Shown: positions 54,411-64,000 of the stretch, piece by piece
Numbering within the stretch: position 1 is the stretch's first letter
Layout of the letters: each line of letters starts with the position of its first letter
From: Thalassospira profundimaris
Lineage (GTDB): Bacteria > Pseudomonadota > Alphaproteobacteria > Rhodospirillales > Thalassospiraceae
Assembly: GCF_003326755.1 (NCBI RefSeq)
Contig: NZ_JPWH01000004.1
Span: 62,001 to 126,000, forward strand
Direction: 5' to 3'
DNA length: 64,000 nucleotides
The notes under the pieces: model-generated
What the model was told of the DNA's origin: nothing
The model's input: the letters and a program-made list of their open reading frames with translations, nothing else
The model's database searches: none
Translations under genes and position numbers: made by a program

Positions 54411-54799
54411 GACGCGGGCGGCTTGCTGACGGCCCGGGGGGCTGGGGTCTCTTCGTTTTTTGCGGCGTAATAGGGAACATTCTTTTCGCCCCAGTCCTTT
54501 AACGCCAGAATGATGGCGCTCAGGCTGTCGCCCTTGGCGGTCAGGCTGTATTCCACGCGCGGGGGGACTTCGGCATAAACCTCGCGATGGATGATGCCAT
54601 CCTGTTCCAGTTCGCGCAGCTGGCGGGTGAGCATGCGTTGGGTCACACCGGGCATGAGACGGCCCAGTTCGTTAAAGCGTTTGGTGCCGTCCAGCAGATG
54701 AAACAGCACAACGCCTTTCCATTTTCCGCCAATCACCGTCAACGCACCTTCCACAGGGCAGCCTGGGCTTCGGTCGGGCGGGCAGTTGAACTTTGTCAT
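54386..54799 (-). CDS. HxlR family transcriptional regulator
   Basis: Winged-helix regulator of 137 residues. It has the HxlR N-terminus with cysteines (CPPDRSPGCPVEGALTVIGG) and core RFNELGRLMPGVTQRMLTRQLRELEQDG, which ends in the wing VPPRVEYSLTAKG. GGAGGAC precedes the ATG at 54799. It is divergent from a quinone-oxidoreductase-like gene, an arrangement common for QorR/YodB-type sensors of quinones or aldehydes, so it likely represses that gene. Confidence 0.9.
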   Translation of the reverse strand: MTKFNCPPDRSPGCPVEGALTVIGGKWKGVVLFHLLDGTKRFNELGRLMPGVTQRMLTRQLRELEQDGIIHREVYAEVPPRVEYSLTAKGDSLSAIILALKDWGEKNVPYYAAKNEETPAPRAVSKPPASQAIESVS

Positions 54800-54864
54800 G
54801 CGTCCTCCAAAACGGCAGAAAAGCCCAATAGTATACAAAGTGTCACTAGTGGCTTAAATTGTGC

Positions 54865-54897
54865 GTACTTACCTTGACTGTGATTATCAGGTACTTA
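54865..54897. promoter_or_regulatory. Direct GTACTTA repeats in the HxlR/oxidoreductase gap
   Basis: GTACTTA at 54865-54871 and again at 54891-54897, 26 bases apart, in the 139-base divergent promoter region. A GTATAC-containing stretch lies near 54832. HxlR family sites often contain GTA and TTAC halves, so these may be its operators; not demonstrable from sequence alone. Confidence 0.4.
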
Positions 54898-54938
54898 AAT
54901 GGCATACGCAAATCAAACCTCGGTAAGGAGGAACGATC

Positions 54939-55961
54939 ATGAAAGCCATTGGATTAAAGGTTGCCCGTCCCGTCAGCGATGAAAACCTGTTTGAACAGAC
55001 CGAACTTGATGCGCCCAAACCGGAAGGGCACGATATTCTGGTTAGAGTCAAAGGTGTTGCCGTTAATCCGGTGGATTTCAAGGTTCGCCGGGGCAAGGCC
55101 GATGACGGAACCTTCAAGGTGCTGGGCTGGGATGCTGCCGGTATTGTTGAAGCCGTTGGCGACAAGGTTACGCTGTTTGGCAAGGGCGATGAAGTTTGGT
55201 ATGCGGGCGATATTACCCGTCCGGGCTCAAACAGCGAATTACAGCTTGTTGACGAACGTATTGCTGCGTTGAAACCCAAAAAGCTGGATTTTGCAGCCGC
55301 AGCCGCCCTGCCGCTGACCACCATTACCGCGTGGGAAGCGATGTTTGACCGCATGAAGATTGATCGCACGGCCCTTGAGGCCAATCAGGGTAAAAGCATC
55401 CTGATTATCAATGGTGCAGGCGGTGTTGGGTCAATTGCCATTCAATTGGCAAAGATGGCGGGTTTGCAGGTGATTGCCACCGCATCGCGCCCGGAGACCA
55501 TTTCCTGGGTGACGAAAATGGGGGCGGATCATGTCATCAACCATCACCAACCGCTTAAGGAACAGCTTGAAGGGGCGGGTTTTGCCACGGTGGATTATGT
55601 GCTGTGTACATCGGAAATCGACGATTATTGGGATGTAATGTGCGATCTGGTGGCACCACAGGGCCATATCGTCAGCATTACCGAGGCCAAAAACAACCAT
55701 AATGTTGATTTGCTCAAGGCGAAATCGGCCAGTTTTTCCTATGAATTCATGTTTACCCGCTCAATGTTCCAGACCCCGGATATGATCGAACAGCATAAAT
55801 TGTTAACCGAAATGGCCGCCCTGGTGGATGCGGATGCCATTCAGGTTACGACCGGCGACCATTTTGGGGCGTTAACCCCGGAAAGCCTGCGCAAGGCCCA
55901 CGCCGTGCTGGAAAGCGGCAAGGCGATTGGCAAGATCGTTTTTGACGGGCTTGGTGCCTGA
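54939..55961 (+). CDS. Zinc-type alcohol dehydrogenase family/quinone oxidoreductase-like protein
   Basis: Medium-chain dehydrogenase/reductase of 340 residues. N-terminal GroES-like domain (VKGVAVNPVDFKVRRGKA), Rossmann motif NGAGGVGSIAIQLAK near residue 157, and NADPH-type loop ASRPETISW. Catalytic zinc Cys/His are absent at the usual places, so reduction of quinones or enones is likelier than alcohol oxidation. Its divergent HxlR neighbour fits an electrophile response. GGAGG precedes the ATG. Confidence 0.9.
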   Translation: MKAIGLKVARPVSDENLFEQTELDAPKPEGHDILVRVKGVAVNPVDFKVRRGKADDGTFKVLGWDAAGIVEAVGDKVTLFGKGDEVWYAGDITRPGSNSELQLVDERIAALKPKKLDFAAAAALPLTTITAWEAMFDRMKIDRTALEANQGKSILIINGAGGVGSIAIQLAKMAGLQVIATASRPETISWVTKMGADHVINHHQPLKEQLEGAGFATVDYVLCTSEIDDYWDVMCDLVAPQGHIVSITEAKNNHNVDLLKAKSASFSYEFMFTRSMFQTPDMIEQHKLLTEMAALVDADAIQVTTGDHFGALTPESLRKAHAVLESGKAIGKIVFDGLGA

Positions 55962-55993
55962 GAGCGCGACCTGCCGAATGACAGATAAAAAGG

Positions 55994-56029
55994 CCGGACC
56001 GGTGCAACTTTGCCGGTCCGGTTTTGTTT
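55994..56029. terminator. Bidirectional terminator between convergent genes
   Basis: 9-base stem CCGGACCGG/CCGGTCCGG with an internal loop of 10 bases and TTTTGTTT after it; the minus strand also shows a T-run. It sits 33 bases past the oxidoreductase stop and reaches the end of the LysR gene. Confidence 0.87.
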
Positions 56030-56942
56030 ATCGGGTTTGGGCCGTATCGCGCATAAGCTGGTAAATCCGGTCCCGTAACCAGCGATGCAGTGGGTGGGTT
56101 GTTGTACGGTCATGCCAGACCAGCGCCATGTCAAAGCCCGGAACCGGCAGCGGCGGGGGCAGGATCTGCAGGCGGCCCTGGCGGTTTTCTGCGACCCGGC
56201 TGGGCACAAGGGCGATCATGTCGCTTTGGGCAATAATATCGGGCACAACCAGAAAACCGGGGGCGGACAGGCACACCCGGCGGGTTTTGCCCACCCCGGC
56301 CAGGGCGGCATCTGCCGGGCCTGCAAACCCGCCCCCCTCGGGCGACACCATGACGTGATCAAGCTGGCAAAAGGTTTCAAGGTCCAGCCTGCCCTTGATG
56401 GCAGGGTGGCCGGGCCGGGCAATGGCGACATAGGTTTCATGGTATAGATGGCGCATATGCAGGGTTTCGGGTGCGGTTTCCGGCGTGGTCAGGGCCAGGT
56501 GAATGTCGCCACGCGCCATTGTATCATCAAGCCGGGCTGTATCAATGGTGCGCCAGGACAGGCGAAGGCCCGGTGCCTCGTTTTGCAGGATGTGCAGCAA
56601 AGGCAGCAAAACCGAATATTGCACATAGTCACTGGCCGCAATGGCGATGGTTGCCGTGATGTTTGCCGGGTCAAACGGGCTGGTTTCGGCAATGACACGG
56701 CGCACGGCCTCAATCGCATCATGCAGCGGGGCCTGAAGCTCCAGTGCGCGTTCCGTCGGGATCATCCCGCGCTGGGATGGCAGCAATAACGGGTCATTTA
56801 ACAGGTCGCGCAGCCGTGTCAGCCGGGTTGAAAGGGCCGGTTGACTTAGATTCAGGCGGCGTGCCGCGTGGGTCACATTGCGTTCGGCCAGCAATGTGTC
56901 GAGTGTGACCAGCAAATTCAGGTCCAGTTGCTCGATATTCAT
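56028..56942 (-). CDS. LysR family transcriptional regulator
   Basis: Regulator of 304 residues with a LysR helix-turn-helix (LDLNLLVTLDTLLAERNVTH, ARRLNLSQPALSTRLTRLRD) and a type-2 periplasmic-binding effector domain. The ATG at 56942 is taken because homology begins there; the frame opens at 56999. It is divergent from an NAD(P)H oxidoreductase gene with 97 bases between starts, so it most likely controls it. Its co-inducer is unknown. Confidence 0.92.
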   Translation of the reverse strand: MNIEQLDLNLLVTLDTLLAERNVTHAARRLNLSQPALSTRLTRLRDLLNDPLLLPSQRGMIPTERALELQAPLHDAIEAVRRVIAETSPFDPANITATIAIAASDYVQYSVLLPLLHILQNEAPGLRLSWRTIDTARLDDTMARGDIHLALTTPETAPETLHMRHLYHETYVAIARPGHPAIKGRLDLETFCQLDHVMVSPEGGGFAGPADAALAGVGKTRRVCLSAPGFLVVPDIIAQSDMIALVPSRVAENRQGRLQILPPPLPVPGFDMALVWHDRTTTHPLHRWLRDRIYQLMRDTAQTR

Positions 56943-57039
56943 TGAATTTATACCAGAACATAAAAACTTCGATTTCAACGATAGCAGAGCAAGGCGCAAT
57001 CATCATCCGATAATCTGATCGCTTAATAAGGATGACGTT

Positions 57040-57867
57040 GTGAAAAAGATTCTGATTGTCCATGCCCATCCCGAAGCCAAATCGCTGACCAGTGCGCTAA
57101 AGGATGTTGCGGTTGAAACCCTGCGGGCCAAAGGGCACGAGGTGCAGGTATCGGACCTTTATAAAATGGGTTGGAAGGCCTGTGCCGATGGTGATGATTT
57201 TACCGACATCACCCAGCCGGACCGGTTGCAATATATTGTCGAATCCCGTCATGCCTTTGCATCAGGCACGCAAAGCCCGGAAATTGAAGCCGAACAGCAA
57301 AAACTGTTATGGGCCGATGCGGTGTTATTTACCTTTCCCCTGTGGTGGTTTAGCGCACCTGCCATCTTAAAAGGCTGGTTTGACCGGGTATTTGCCTTTG
57401 GTTTTGCTTATGGCGTGGGCCAGCATGGCGGGGAACGCTGGGGGGATCGTTATGGTGAAGGCGTTATGGCCGGTCGGCGGGCAATGGTGATTGTGCCCAT
57501 AGGCGGCCGCGCCCCGCATTATAGCGACCGTGGGGTGAATGGCAGCCTGGATGATATTTTATGGCCTATCCAGCATGGAACGCTGTTCTATCCCGGTTTC
57601 GAGGTGGTCCCGGCCTTTCCGGTGTATCAAAGCGACCGGATGGAGAATGAAAACTGGGGCAAGGTTCGGGCGGATTTGAAAGACCGGCTGGACCAGTTAT
57701 TTACCATGCCAACCATTGCCTTTCGCACCCAGAATGGCGGGCATTATGATGCGCATCAGCGCCTGAAGCCCGGCCTTGGTGCGGGTGCGGGGGGCACGCA
57801 TATTCATTTGCTGCAATCCGGGGATCCGGTTGAAACGGTTCCCCGGCCGGCGCGTACCCCCCGCTAA
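57040..57867 (+). CDS. NAD(P)H-dependent flavin oxidoreductase (NQO1/MdaB/KefF-like)
   Basis: Flavodoxin-like quinone reductase of 275 residues. FMN/FAD phosphate loop ILIVHAHPEAKSLTSAL at the N-terminus and the FPLWWFSAPAILKGWFDRVF motif near residue 99, typical of the NQO1/KefF family. The last 40 residues form a longer tail than usual. Starts with GTG at 57040 after AAGG. Divergent from a LysR gene, and 17 bases from the convergent malyl-CoA lyase gene. Likely role is two-electron quinone or nitro reduction. Confidence 0.9.
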   Translation: MKKILIVHAHPEAKSLTSALKDVAVETLRAKGHEVQVSDLYKMGWKACADGDDFTDITQPDRLQYIVESRHAFASGTQSPEIEAEQQKLLWADAVLFTFPLWWFSAPAILKGWFDRVFAFGFAYGVGQHGGERWGDRYGEGVMAGRRAMVIVPIGGRAPHYSDRGVNGSLDDILWPIQHGTLFYPGFEVVPAFPVYQSDRMENENWGKVRADLKDRLDQLFTMPTIAFRTQNGGHYDAHQRLKPGLGAGAGGTHIHLLQSGDPVETVPRPARTPR

Positions 57868-57884
57868 CGCCTGTCAAGTGCCGC

Positions 57885-58871
57885 TTATTTTCCGTCTTTG
57901 GCGGCAATAATGTCGGCCTGGCGCACCATGACTTCGGCCTGCTTGATTGATGCAATATCGATCAGGCGGCCATCCAGGGCCACGGCACCGGCCCCTTCAT
58001 TCTGGGCCTTTTCCATGGCTTCAAGAATGCGTTTTGCTTTGGTGACTTCGGCTTCCGACGGGGAATAAACCTCGTTGGCAAGGGTGATCTGGCTGGGATG
58101 GATGGCCCATTTGCCCTCGCACCCCAAAACCATCGCCCGGGCCGCCTGGGCACGATAGCCTTCAGGGTCGGAAAAATCGCCAAACGGCCCGTCAATCGGG
58201 CGCAGACCATTGGCACGGGCGGCCACCACCATGCGGGCAATGGCGTAATGCCACATATCGCCCCAGTGATAATCCCGCGGGGCATCGTCATTTTTATCGG
58301 TCAATACGCCATAATGCGGGTTGGGGCCGCCAATGCCGGTGGTCATTGCCTTGGTCGATGCGGCATAGTCTGCCACGCCAAAATGCAGGCTTTCATTGCG
58401 TTTGGAGGCGGCAGCAATTTCATGAATATTTTGCATGCCTAGGGCGGTTTCAATGATCAGCTCAAACCCGACGGGTTTTTTGCGCCCTTTGGCGGTTTCG
58501 ATCTGGGTTGCCAGCATATCCAGGGCATAAATATCCGATGCCGTGCCAACCTTGGGGATCATGATCAGGTCCAGGCGGTCGCCTGCCTGTTCAAGCACAT
58601 CCACCACATCGCGATACATATAATGGGTATCAAGGCCATTGATGCGCACCGATAAAACCTTGTCGCCCCAGTCGATATCATTGATGGCGGCAATAATGTT
58701 TTTGCGCGCCTGTTCCTTGTCGCGCGGGGCAACGGCATCTTCCAGATCCAGGAAAATCGCATCGGCCTTTGATTTTGCGGCCTTTTCAAAAAGTTCGATC
58801 CGGCTGCCGGGCACGGCAAGTTCGGAGCGGTTCAGGCGTGCGGGGGCCGGGGTCGGTGTGGTGAAGCTCAT
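57885..58871 (-). CDS. HpcH/HpaI family CoA-ester lyase (L-malyl-CoA/beta-methylmalyl-CoA lyase type)
   Basis: TIM-barrel lyase of 328 residues of the CitE/malyl-CoA lyase group. It has RSELAVPGS at the N-terminus, the metal-binding acidic pair region IFLDLEDAVAP, MIPKVGTASDIY and the CoA-contact ELIIETALGMQNI, and a C-terminal WAIHPSQI. Length matches Mcl1 of Rhodobacter, which cleaves malyl-CoA to acetyl-CoA and glyoxylate and acts in the ethylmalonyl-CoA pathway. The ATG at 58871 follows AAGGAG. Its true substrate could also be (methyl)malyl-CoA or citramalyl-CoA. Confidence 0.88.
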   Translation of the reverse strand: MSFTTPTPAPARLNRSELAVPGSRIELFEKAAKSKADAIFLDLEDAVAPRDKEQARKNIIAAINDIDWGDKVLSVRINGLDTHYMYRDVVDVLEQAGDRLDLIMIPKVGTASDIYALDMLATQIETAKGRKKPVGFELIIETALGMQNIHEIAAASKRNESLHFGVADYAASTKAMTTGIGGPNPHYGVLTDKNDDAPRDYHWGDMWHYAIARMVVAARANGLRPIDGPFGDFSDPEGYRAQAARAMVLGCEGKWAIHPSQITLANEVYSPSEAEVTKAKRILEAMEKAQNEGAGAVALDGRLIDIASIKQAEVMVRQADIIAAKDGK

Positions 58872-59227
58872 GTGTTTCTCCTTGCTGCATTGCGCAATGG
58901 CAGCGCCAAAAATGCGCAATGGCGATCAAACCTGTACCTGTACCGGGGCCTGCCTGGGCAGAAAAAGCGGTCTGTTGTGTTTTTGTGCCGCCTTGTTGGC
59001 CTGCATGTTAGCAACATTATTGCGCCCGCGTCCAATTCGACGTTGGTTGGAAGGCGGTATTAATATCGGATCGCGCGATGACAAGACATGGACCAGGACG
59101 TTTTTTCCCGTTTTGCGCGAAGGGACGAATAATCGTATGAATTTGAAACTATTGTAGGAATATGCCGGGTTTTAAACGTATATTGCCGGTCAATTTTCAA
59201 GAATAGACTCTAGCGGGCCAGGATTAA
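58872..59227. other. Intergenic region between the lyase and diguanylate cyclase genes
   Basis: 356 bases with divergent promoters. Open frames cross it but none has a domain or good start. No repeat or hairpin of note seen. Confidence 0.6.
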
Positions 59228-60397
59228 ATGCGTCGAGCCTTCTTTGCCTGTATATCAGTTGCGTTGATACCGTTGTTGATTTTATCGGCGGTAACGGCAC
59301 TGGCATTTTTGAACCGGGCAGGGATTCTGCCTGAGGGGCTTTTTGGTTTTGTCGAATATCGCCCGTTTTTGTTTGCAGGGCTGGGCGTTGTGCTTGGCGG
59401 ATGGTTTAATCGCGGGCGTGTTGTTTACGCGATGCTGGTTCTGGTTATGTGTTACTGGTTTTTCGTCGGTGCCCAGGCCTTTTTATCGCCACAAGGCGTC
59501 AGATTCCTAAAAGTTGCGACACTATATATAATACCGGCCAATCTTGTCTTGATGGCGTTCATGTCTGAACGCGGGGTTTTTCGCAAACGCGGGGTTGCCC
59601 GACTCCTGGTGCTGGCATTGCAGTTTTTTGCCTTGATGTTGTTTGCGACCCGCCCGGATGTTTCAGATGGGCTCTATCGTTTGTTAAATATGCGGTTTAT
59701 CACGCTGGGCGGTCCGGTCGATGCCTTGCCGCAAATGGCCCTGGTGCTTGCGTTTATCGCGACGCTGGTTCTGCTGGCACGTGGGCGGTCGCTTGAATTT
59801 GCCTTTTTCTGTACCTTGCCGCCGGTTTTTGCCGTTTTCCTGATGGATGCGCATTACATTTCCTTTGCCTATCTTGCCGCGACAGGGGTGATTTTGGGGG
59901 GCGTTGTCCAGGAAGCATGGCGCATGGCCTTTGTTGATGATTTAACCGGGCTTTCCGGGCGGCGGGCGCTGGGGCATGCAATGGCGGAACTGGGCGGAAA
60001 ATACTGCATCGCCATGCTTGATGTTGATCACTTTAAAAAATTTAACGACAGCCACGGTCACGATGTGGGGGATATTGTTTTGCGCAAGGTTGCCCGCGAG
60101 CTGGCCCATTGTGGTGGGGGCGGCAAGGCGTTTCGCTATGGCGGCGAGGAATTTTCCATTCTGTTTTCCGGGCGCGATATGGCCAGAGTTTACGAAACAC
60201 TGGAAAACCTGCGCAAGAAAATCGCCACCAGCAAAATTACCCTGCCGGAATCCACCCGTCAGGTGGGGATTACCGTTTCTATCGGTCTGGCTCAGTGCGC
60301 AGAAAATGAAACTGACCCCTGGGCAGTGTTAAAAGAAGCAGACGGCAGGCTTTATTGTGCCAAGGAAGCCGGGCGTAATCGCATATTTGCCGGTTGA
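59228..60397 (+). CDS. Membrane diguanylate cyclase (GGDEF domain)
   Basis: Inner-membrane enzyme of 389 residues that makes c-di-GMP. About seven hydrophobic helices fill residues 7-228. The GGDEF domain follows: DDLTGLSGRRAL (237-248), metal and nucleotide site MLDVDHFKKFND, and the active-site loop YGGEEF (304-309), fully conserved in its GGEEF form. The RxxD inhibitory site expected just before that loop is missing (HCGGGGKAFR), so product inhibition is probably weak. No EAL domain. Stands alone, upstream of two RTX genes whose secretion it might influence, which is speculation. Confidence 0.93.
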   Translation: MRRAFFACISVALIPLLILSAVTALAFLNRAGILPEGLFGFVEYRPFLFAGLGVVLGGWFNRGRVVYAMLVLVMCYWFFVGAQAFLSPQGVRFLKVATLYIIPANLVLMAFMSERGVFRKRGVARLLVLALQFFALMLFATRPDVSDGLYRLLNMRFITLGGPVDALPQMALVLAFIATLVLLARGRSLEFAFFCTLPPVFAVFLMDAHYISFAYLAATGVILGGVVQEAWRMAFVDDLTGLSGRRALGHAMAELGGKYCIAMLDVDHFKKFNDSHGHDVGDIVLRKVARELAHCGGGGKAFRYGGEEFSILFSGRDMARVYETLENLRKKIATSKITLPESTRQVGITVSIGLAQCAENETDPWAVLKEADGRLYCAKEAGRNRIFAG

Positions 60398-60574
60398 AGC
60401 TGTTGTAATTCATAAATTACTTTGTAGTATTTCAATATTCATTTCAAATAACGACGAAATAACTTCCGATTACGTCATTTTTTGTTTGGATATATTTAGT
60501 TTTTATCCGTTTGTCTTGTTTAATTTCTGGTAGTAGCCTTTTCGCATTATTCACCTGCATAAAGGGATATGGCG

Positions 60575-62320
60575 ATGGCGACCATTACCGGGACCAGCGG
60601 AAATGACGTGCTTGGTGGAACCAGCGACATTGACCGGATTGACGGTCTTGCCGGGGATGACCGGCTGACTGCCGTTGGCAATGGTGATGTGCTGATCGGT
60701 GGTGCAGGGGCCGATACCTTTGTTTTTAACGAACAGGGGCAAAATGCGACCCTGTCCTATGCCAGTTCAGCCACCGCGATCAGCGTTTTTTATGATCCCT
60801 ATGCCGCCCGCCTTGATGCCAGCGGCGGCGATGCCACGGGCGATAGCGTTGCCAGCACGGCCGGCCGCGTTGATTTGACAATCGTGGGATCGGACCATGA
60901 TGACAGCTTTGATGGCAAAAACGTCGTTTTTGAAGGCGGCGGCGGAGCGGACCATTTTGAAGGATATAATTACGTCAGCTATGCCCATTCCGATGCCGGG
61001 GTAAGCGTTAACCTGTCCACGGGGACAGCAAGTGGGGGCGATGCCCAGGGCGATAGCTTTGGCACCTATTTCGGCCTGCAGGGTTTGATCGGGTCTGCCC
61101 ATGACGACCATTTGACCAATTCGCATTACAGCGCGCAATGGATGGATGGGGGTGCCGGGGATGATGTGCTGACCGGGTCATCATCGATGGATACATTGCT
61201 GGGCGGGGATGGGGATGACACCCTGCTGGGTGGCGGTGGAAATGATTACTTGGCAGGCGGTGCCGGTGCCGACCATTTTGAAGGTGGCGCGGGTATACTG
61301 GATTCCGTGCATTATGACACGGTCGACGCCACCACCGGCGTTTATGTGGACCTTGCCACAGGTGAAGGGCAGGGTGGTGACGCCACCGGCGATACCTATA
61401 GCGGTGTTGAAGTGGCCTATGGCACCAATTTTGAAGACACCCTGATTGGTGATGATGGCGGCAATGTCCTGAGCGGCCTTGGCGGTGATGATTTTATTTT
61501 TGGCGGCGGCGGCAATGATTTCCTGCGGGGCGATGAGTTTGGCGCGACCAGCAGTGATGATTACCTTGATGGCGGTGCCGGGAATGACGACCTGGATGGT
61601 GGAGGCGGCAGCGACATCCTGATTGGCGGGGATGGTAATGACATCCTGACCGGCGACCTTGGCGGGGACCTGTTAAAGGGCGGGGCCGGTATTGATACCC
61701 TTGATTACAACGACCACGGCGAAGGCGGTGTGCATGTCAATCTTGCGACCGGCCTTGCCGAAGGCGAAAGTGCCGATGGGGATGTGTTCGAGGATATCGA
61801 GAATCTGAGTGGTTCACGCTATGACGATATCCTTGTAGGGGATCAGGGCCGCAATATGATCGAAGGCCTGTTTGGCAATGATATTGTACGCGGTGGCGAC
61901 GGGCATGATGGCCTGCGCGGTGGTGCGGGTGATGACACGCTGGTTGGCGGCGATGGCAACGACCTTCTGACCGGTGATGGCGAAAATGCCCACGGGGTTC
62001 ATGGTGCCGATACCTTCCTGTGGGAAACTTTTGAAGGTGGTGCAGAGCGTGACCGCATCACCGATTTTGGCAGCGAAGACAAACTGCAATTCAGTGCGGA
62101 ATTCCAGGACAAAGCTGGCATTCACGATTTCACCGATTTCCTTGCCCATGCCGAACAGAACGATACCGGCGTTTATGTCGATTTTGCTGATGGCCGGCAT
62201 TACGGCTATGGCGTGCAGATCGATGGCATTGATTTGTCTGATCTGCGTGAAGTCAATGTGCAGTTTGATGCCTCCGATACAGACACAACGGACGCCGGGA
62301 TGGGCGATGCCCTGATATAG
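60575..62320 (+). CDS. RTX (hemolysin-type calcium-binding) repeat protein 1
   Basis: Probable type I-secreted protein of 581 residues, made almost wholly of GGxGxDxxx nonapeptide repeats (such as LLGGDGDDTLLGGGGNDYLA and LIGGDGNDILTGDLGGDLLK) that bind calcium. No Sec signal is present. Three copies of a non-RTX module (VSVNLSTGTASGGDAQGD, VYVDLATGEGQGGDATGD, VHVNLATGLAEGESADGD) are spaced between the RTX blocks. C-terminal segment [20 protein letters not shown] and an Asp-rich end suit a type I secretion signal. ATG at 60575 has better spacing from AAGGG than the one at 60569. Secreted calcium-binding surface or matrix protein; enzymatic domain not seen. Confidence 0.9.
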   Translation: MATITGTSGNDVLGGTSDIDRIDGLAGDDRLTAVGNGDVLIGGAGADTFVFNEQGQNATLSYASSATAISVFYDPYAARLDASGGDATGDSVASTAGRVDLTIVGSDHDDSFDGKNVVFEGGGGADHFEGYNYVSYAHSDAGVSVNLSTGTASGGDAQGDSFGTYFGLQGLIGSAHDDHLTNSHYSAQWMDGGAGDDVLTGSSSMDTLLGGDGDDTLLGGGGNDYLAGGAGADHFEGGAGILDSVHYDTVDATTGVYVDLATGEGQGGDATGDTYSGVEVAYGTNFEDTLIGDDGGNVLSGLGGDDFIFGGGGNDFLRGDEFGATSSDDYLDGGAGNDDLDGGGGSDILIGGDGNDILTGDLGGDLLKGGAGIDTLDYNDHGEGGVHVNLATGLAEGESADGDVFEDIENLSGSRYDDILVGDQGRNMIEGLFGNDIVRGGDGHDGLRGGAGDDTLVGGDGNDLLTGDGENAHGVHGADTFLWETFEGGAERDRITDFGSEDKLQFSAEFQDKAGIHDFTDFLAHAEQNDTGVYVDFADGRHYGYGVQIDGIDLSDLREVNVQFDASDTDTTDAGMGDALI

Positions 62321-62344
62321 GCCCGCACGCAGCAGGAACCGGGG

Positions 62345-62367
62345 CAGGACATTGTGCGAATGTCCTG
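62345..62367 (+). repeat. Intercistronic hairpin between the RTX genes
   Basis: Perfect 9-base stem CAGGACATT/AATGTCCTG with loop GTGCG, 24 bases after the first RTX gene. There is no T-run, so mRNA processing or stabilisation is likelier than termination, and the two genes may be co-transcribed. Confidence 0.6.
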
Positions 62368-62403
62368 AGGCATGCCCGTAAATCTGATTTAAATCTGGTG
62401 TAA

Positions 62404-64000
<1,597 letters not shown>

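Overview
The window looks like a chromosomal stretch of a marine alphaproteobacterium of the Rhodospirillales, most likely Thalassospira or a close relative. This is inferred from moderate GC content, many Shine-Dalgarno sites of the AGGAG type, a complete ectoine/hydroxyectoine catabolic locus, the carboxynorspermidine route to polyamines, an alphaproteobacterial H-NS-like protein and many solute importers (ABC and TRAP). No rRNA, tRNA, CRISPR array, prophage or insertion sequence was recognised. Genus assignment is an impression, not a search result.

Layout. 1-3 kb: an H-NS-like gene, a gene-poor 1.1 kb stretch, and a soluble double-PAS chemoreceptor. 3-14 kb: a symporter-histidine kinase fusion, a small membrane protein, a stand-alone receiver and an XRE regulator of the short-chain-acyl type, divergent from a complete five-gene ABC importer of the branched-chain amino acid/amide class. 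14-19 kb: a DUF1127 protein, an Lrp regulator, cytochrome b561 with a PepSY partner, the two-gene carboxynorspermidine pathway, and a VOC protein. 19-29 kb: a LacI-controlled sugar operon (GtsA-type binding protein broken by a 2-nt frameshift, two permeases, ATPase, two TIM-barrel isomerases, two Gfo/Idh/MocA oxidoreductases), then an isochorismatase-like hydrolase. 30-33.6 kb: a tightly coupled four-gene operon with two unrelated sulfotransferases and two small membrane proteins.

34-48 kb is the ectoine/5-hydroxyectoine locus: EnuR regulator, UehABC TRAP importer, EutABC (hydroxyectoine to ectoine conversion), DoeA/DoeB (ring opening and deacetylation), DoeX (Lrp) and DoeD/DoeC (transamination and oxidation towards aspartate). 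uehA is divergent from enuR-uehBC-eut-doe. Similar palindromic sequences lie before uehA/enuR and before uehB, and could be EnuR operators.

48-64 kb is mixed: a 1063-residue ABC-type protein with an interrupted, degenerate ATPase and a C-terminal cyclic-nucleotide-binding domain, an MBL hydrolase, accA, a GNAT enzyme, HxlR with a divergent quinone-oxidoreductase-like gene, LysR with a divergent NAD(P)H oxidoreductase, a malyl-CoA lyase-type enzyme, a membrane diguanylate cyclase, and two tandem RTX proteins, the second running off the window.

The least ordinary items are the ABC/cNMP-binding protein, the four-gene sulfotransferase operon, the glycoside-like catabolic operon with its frameshifted binding protein, and the tandem RTX genes with a recurring non-RTX module.
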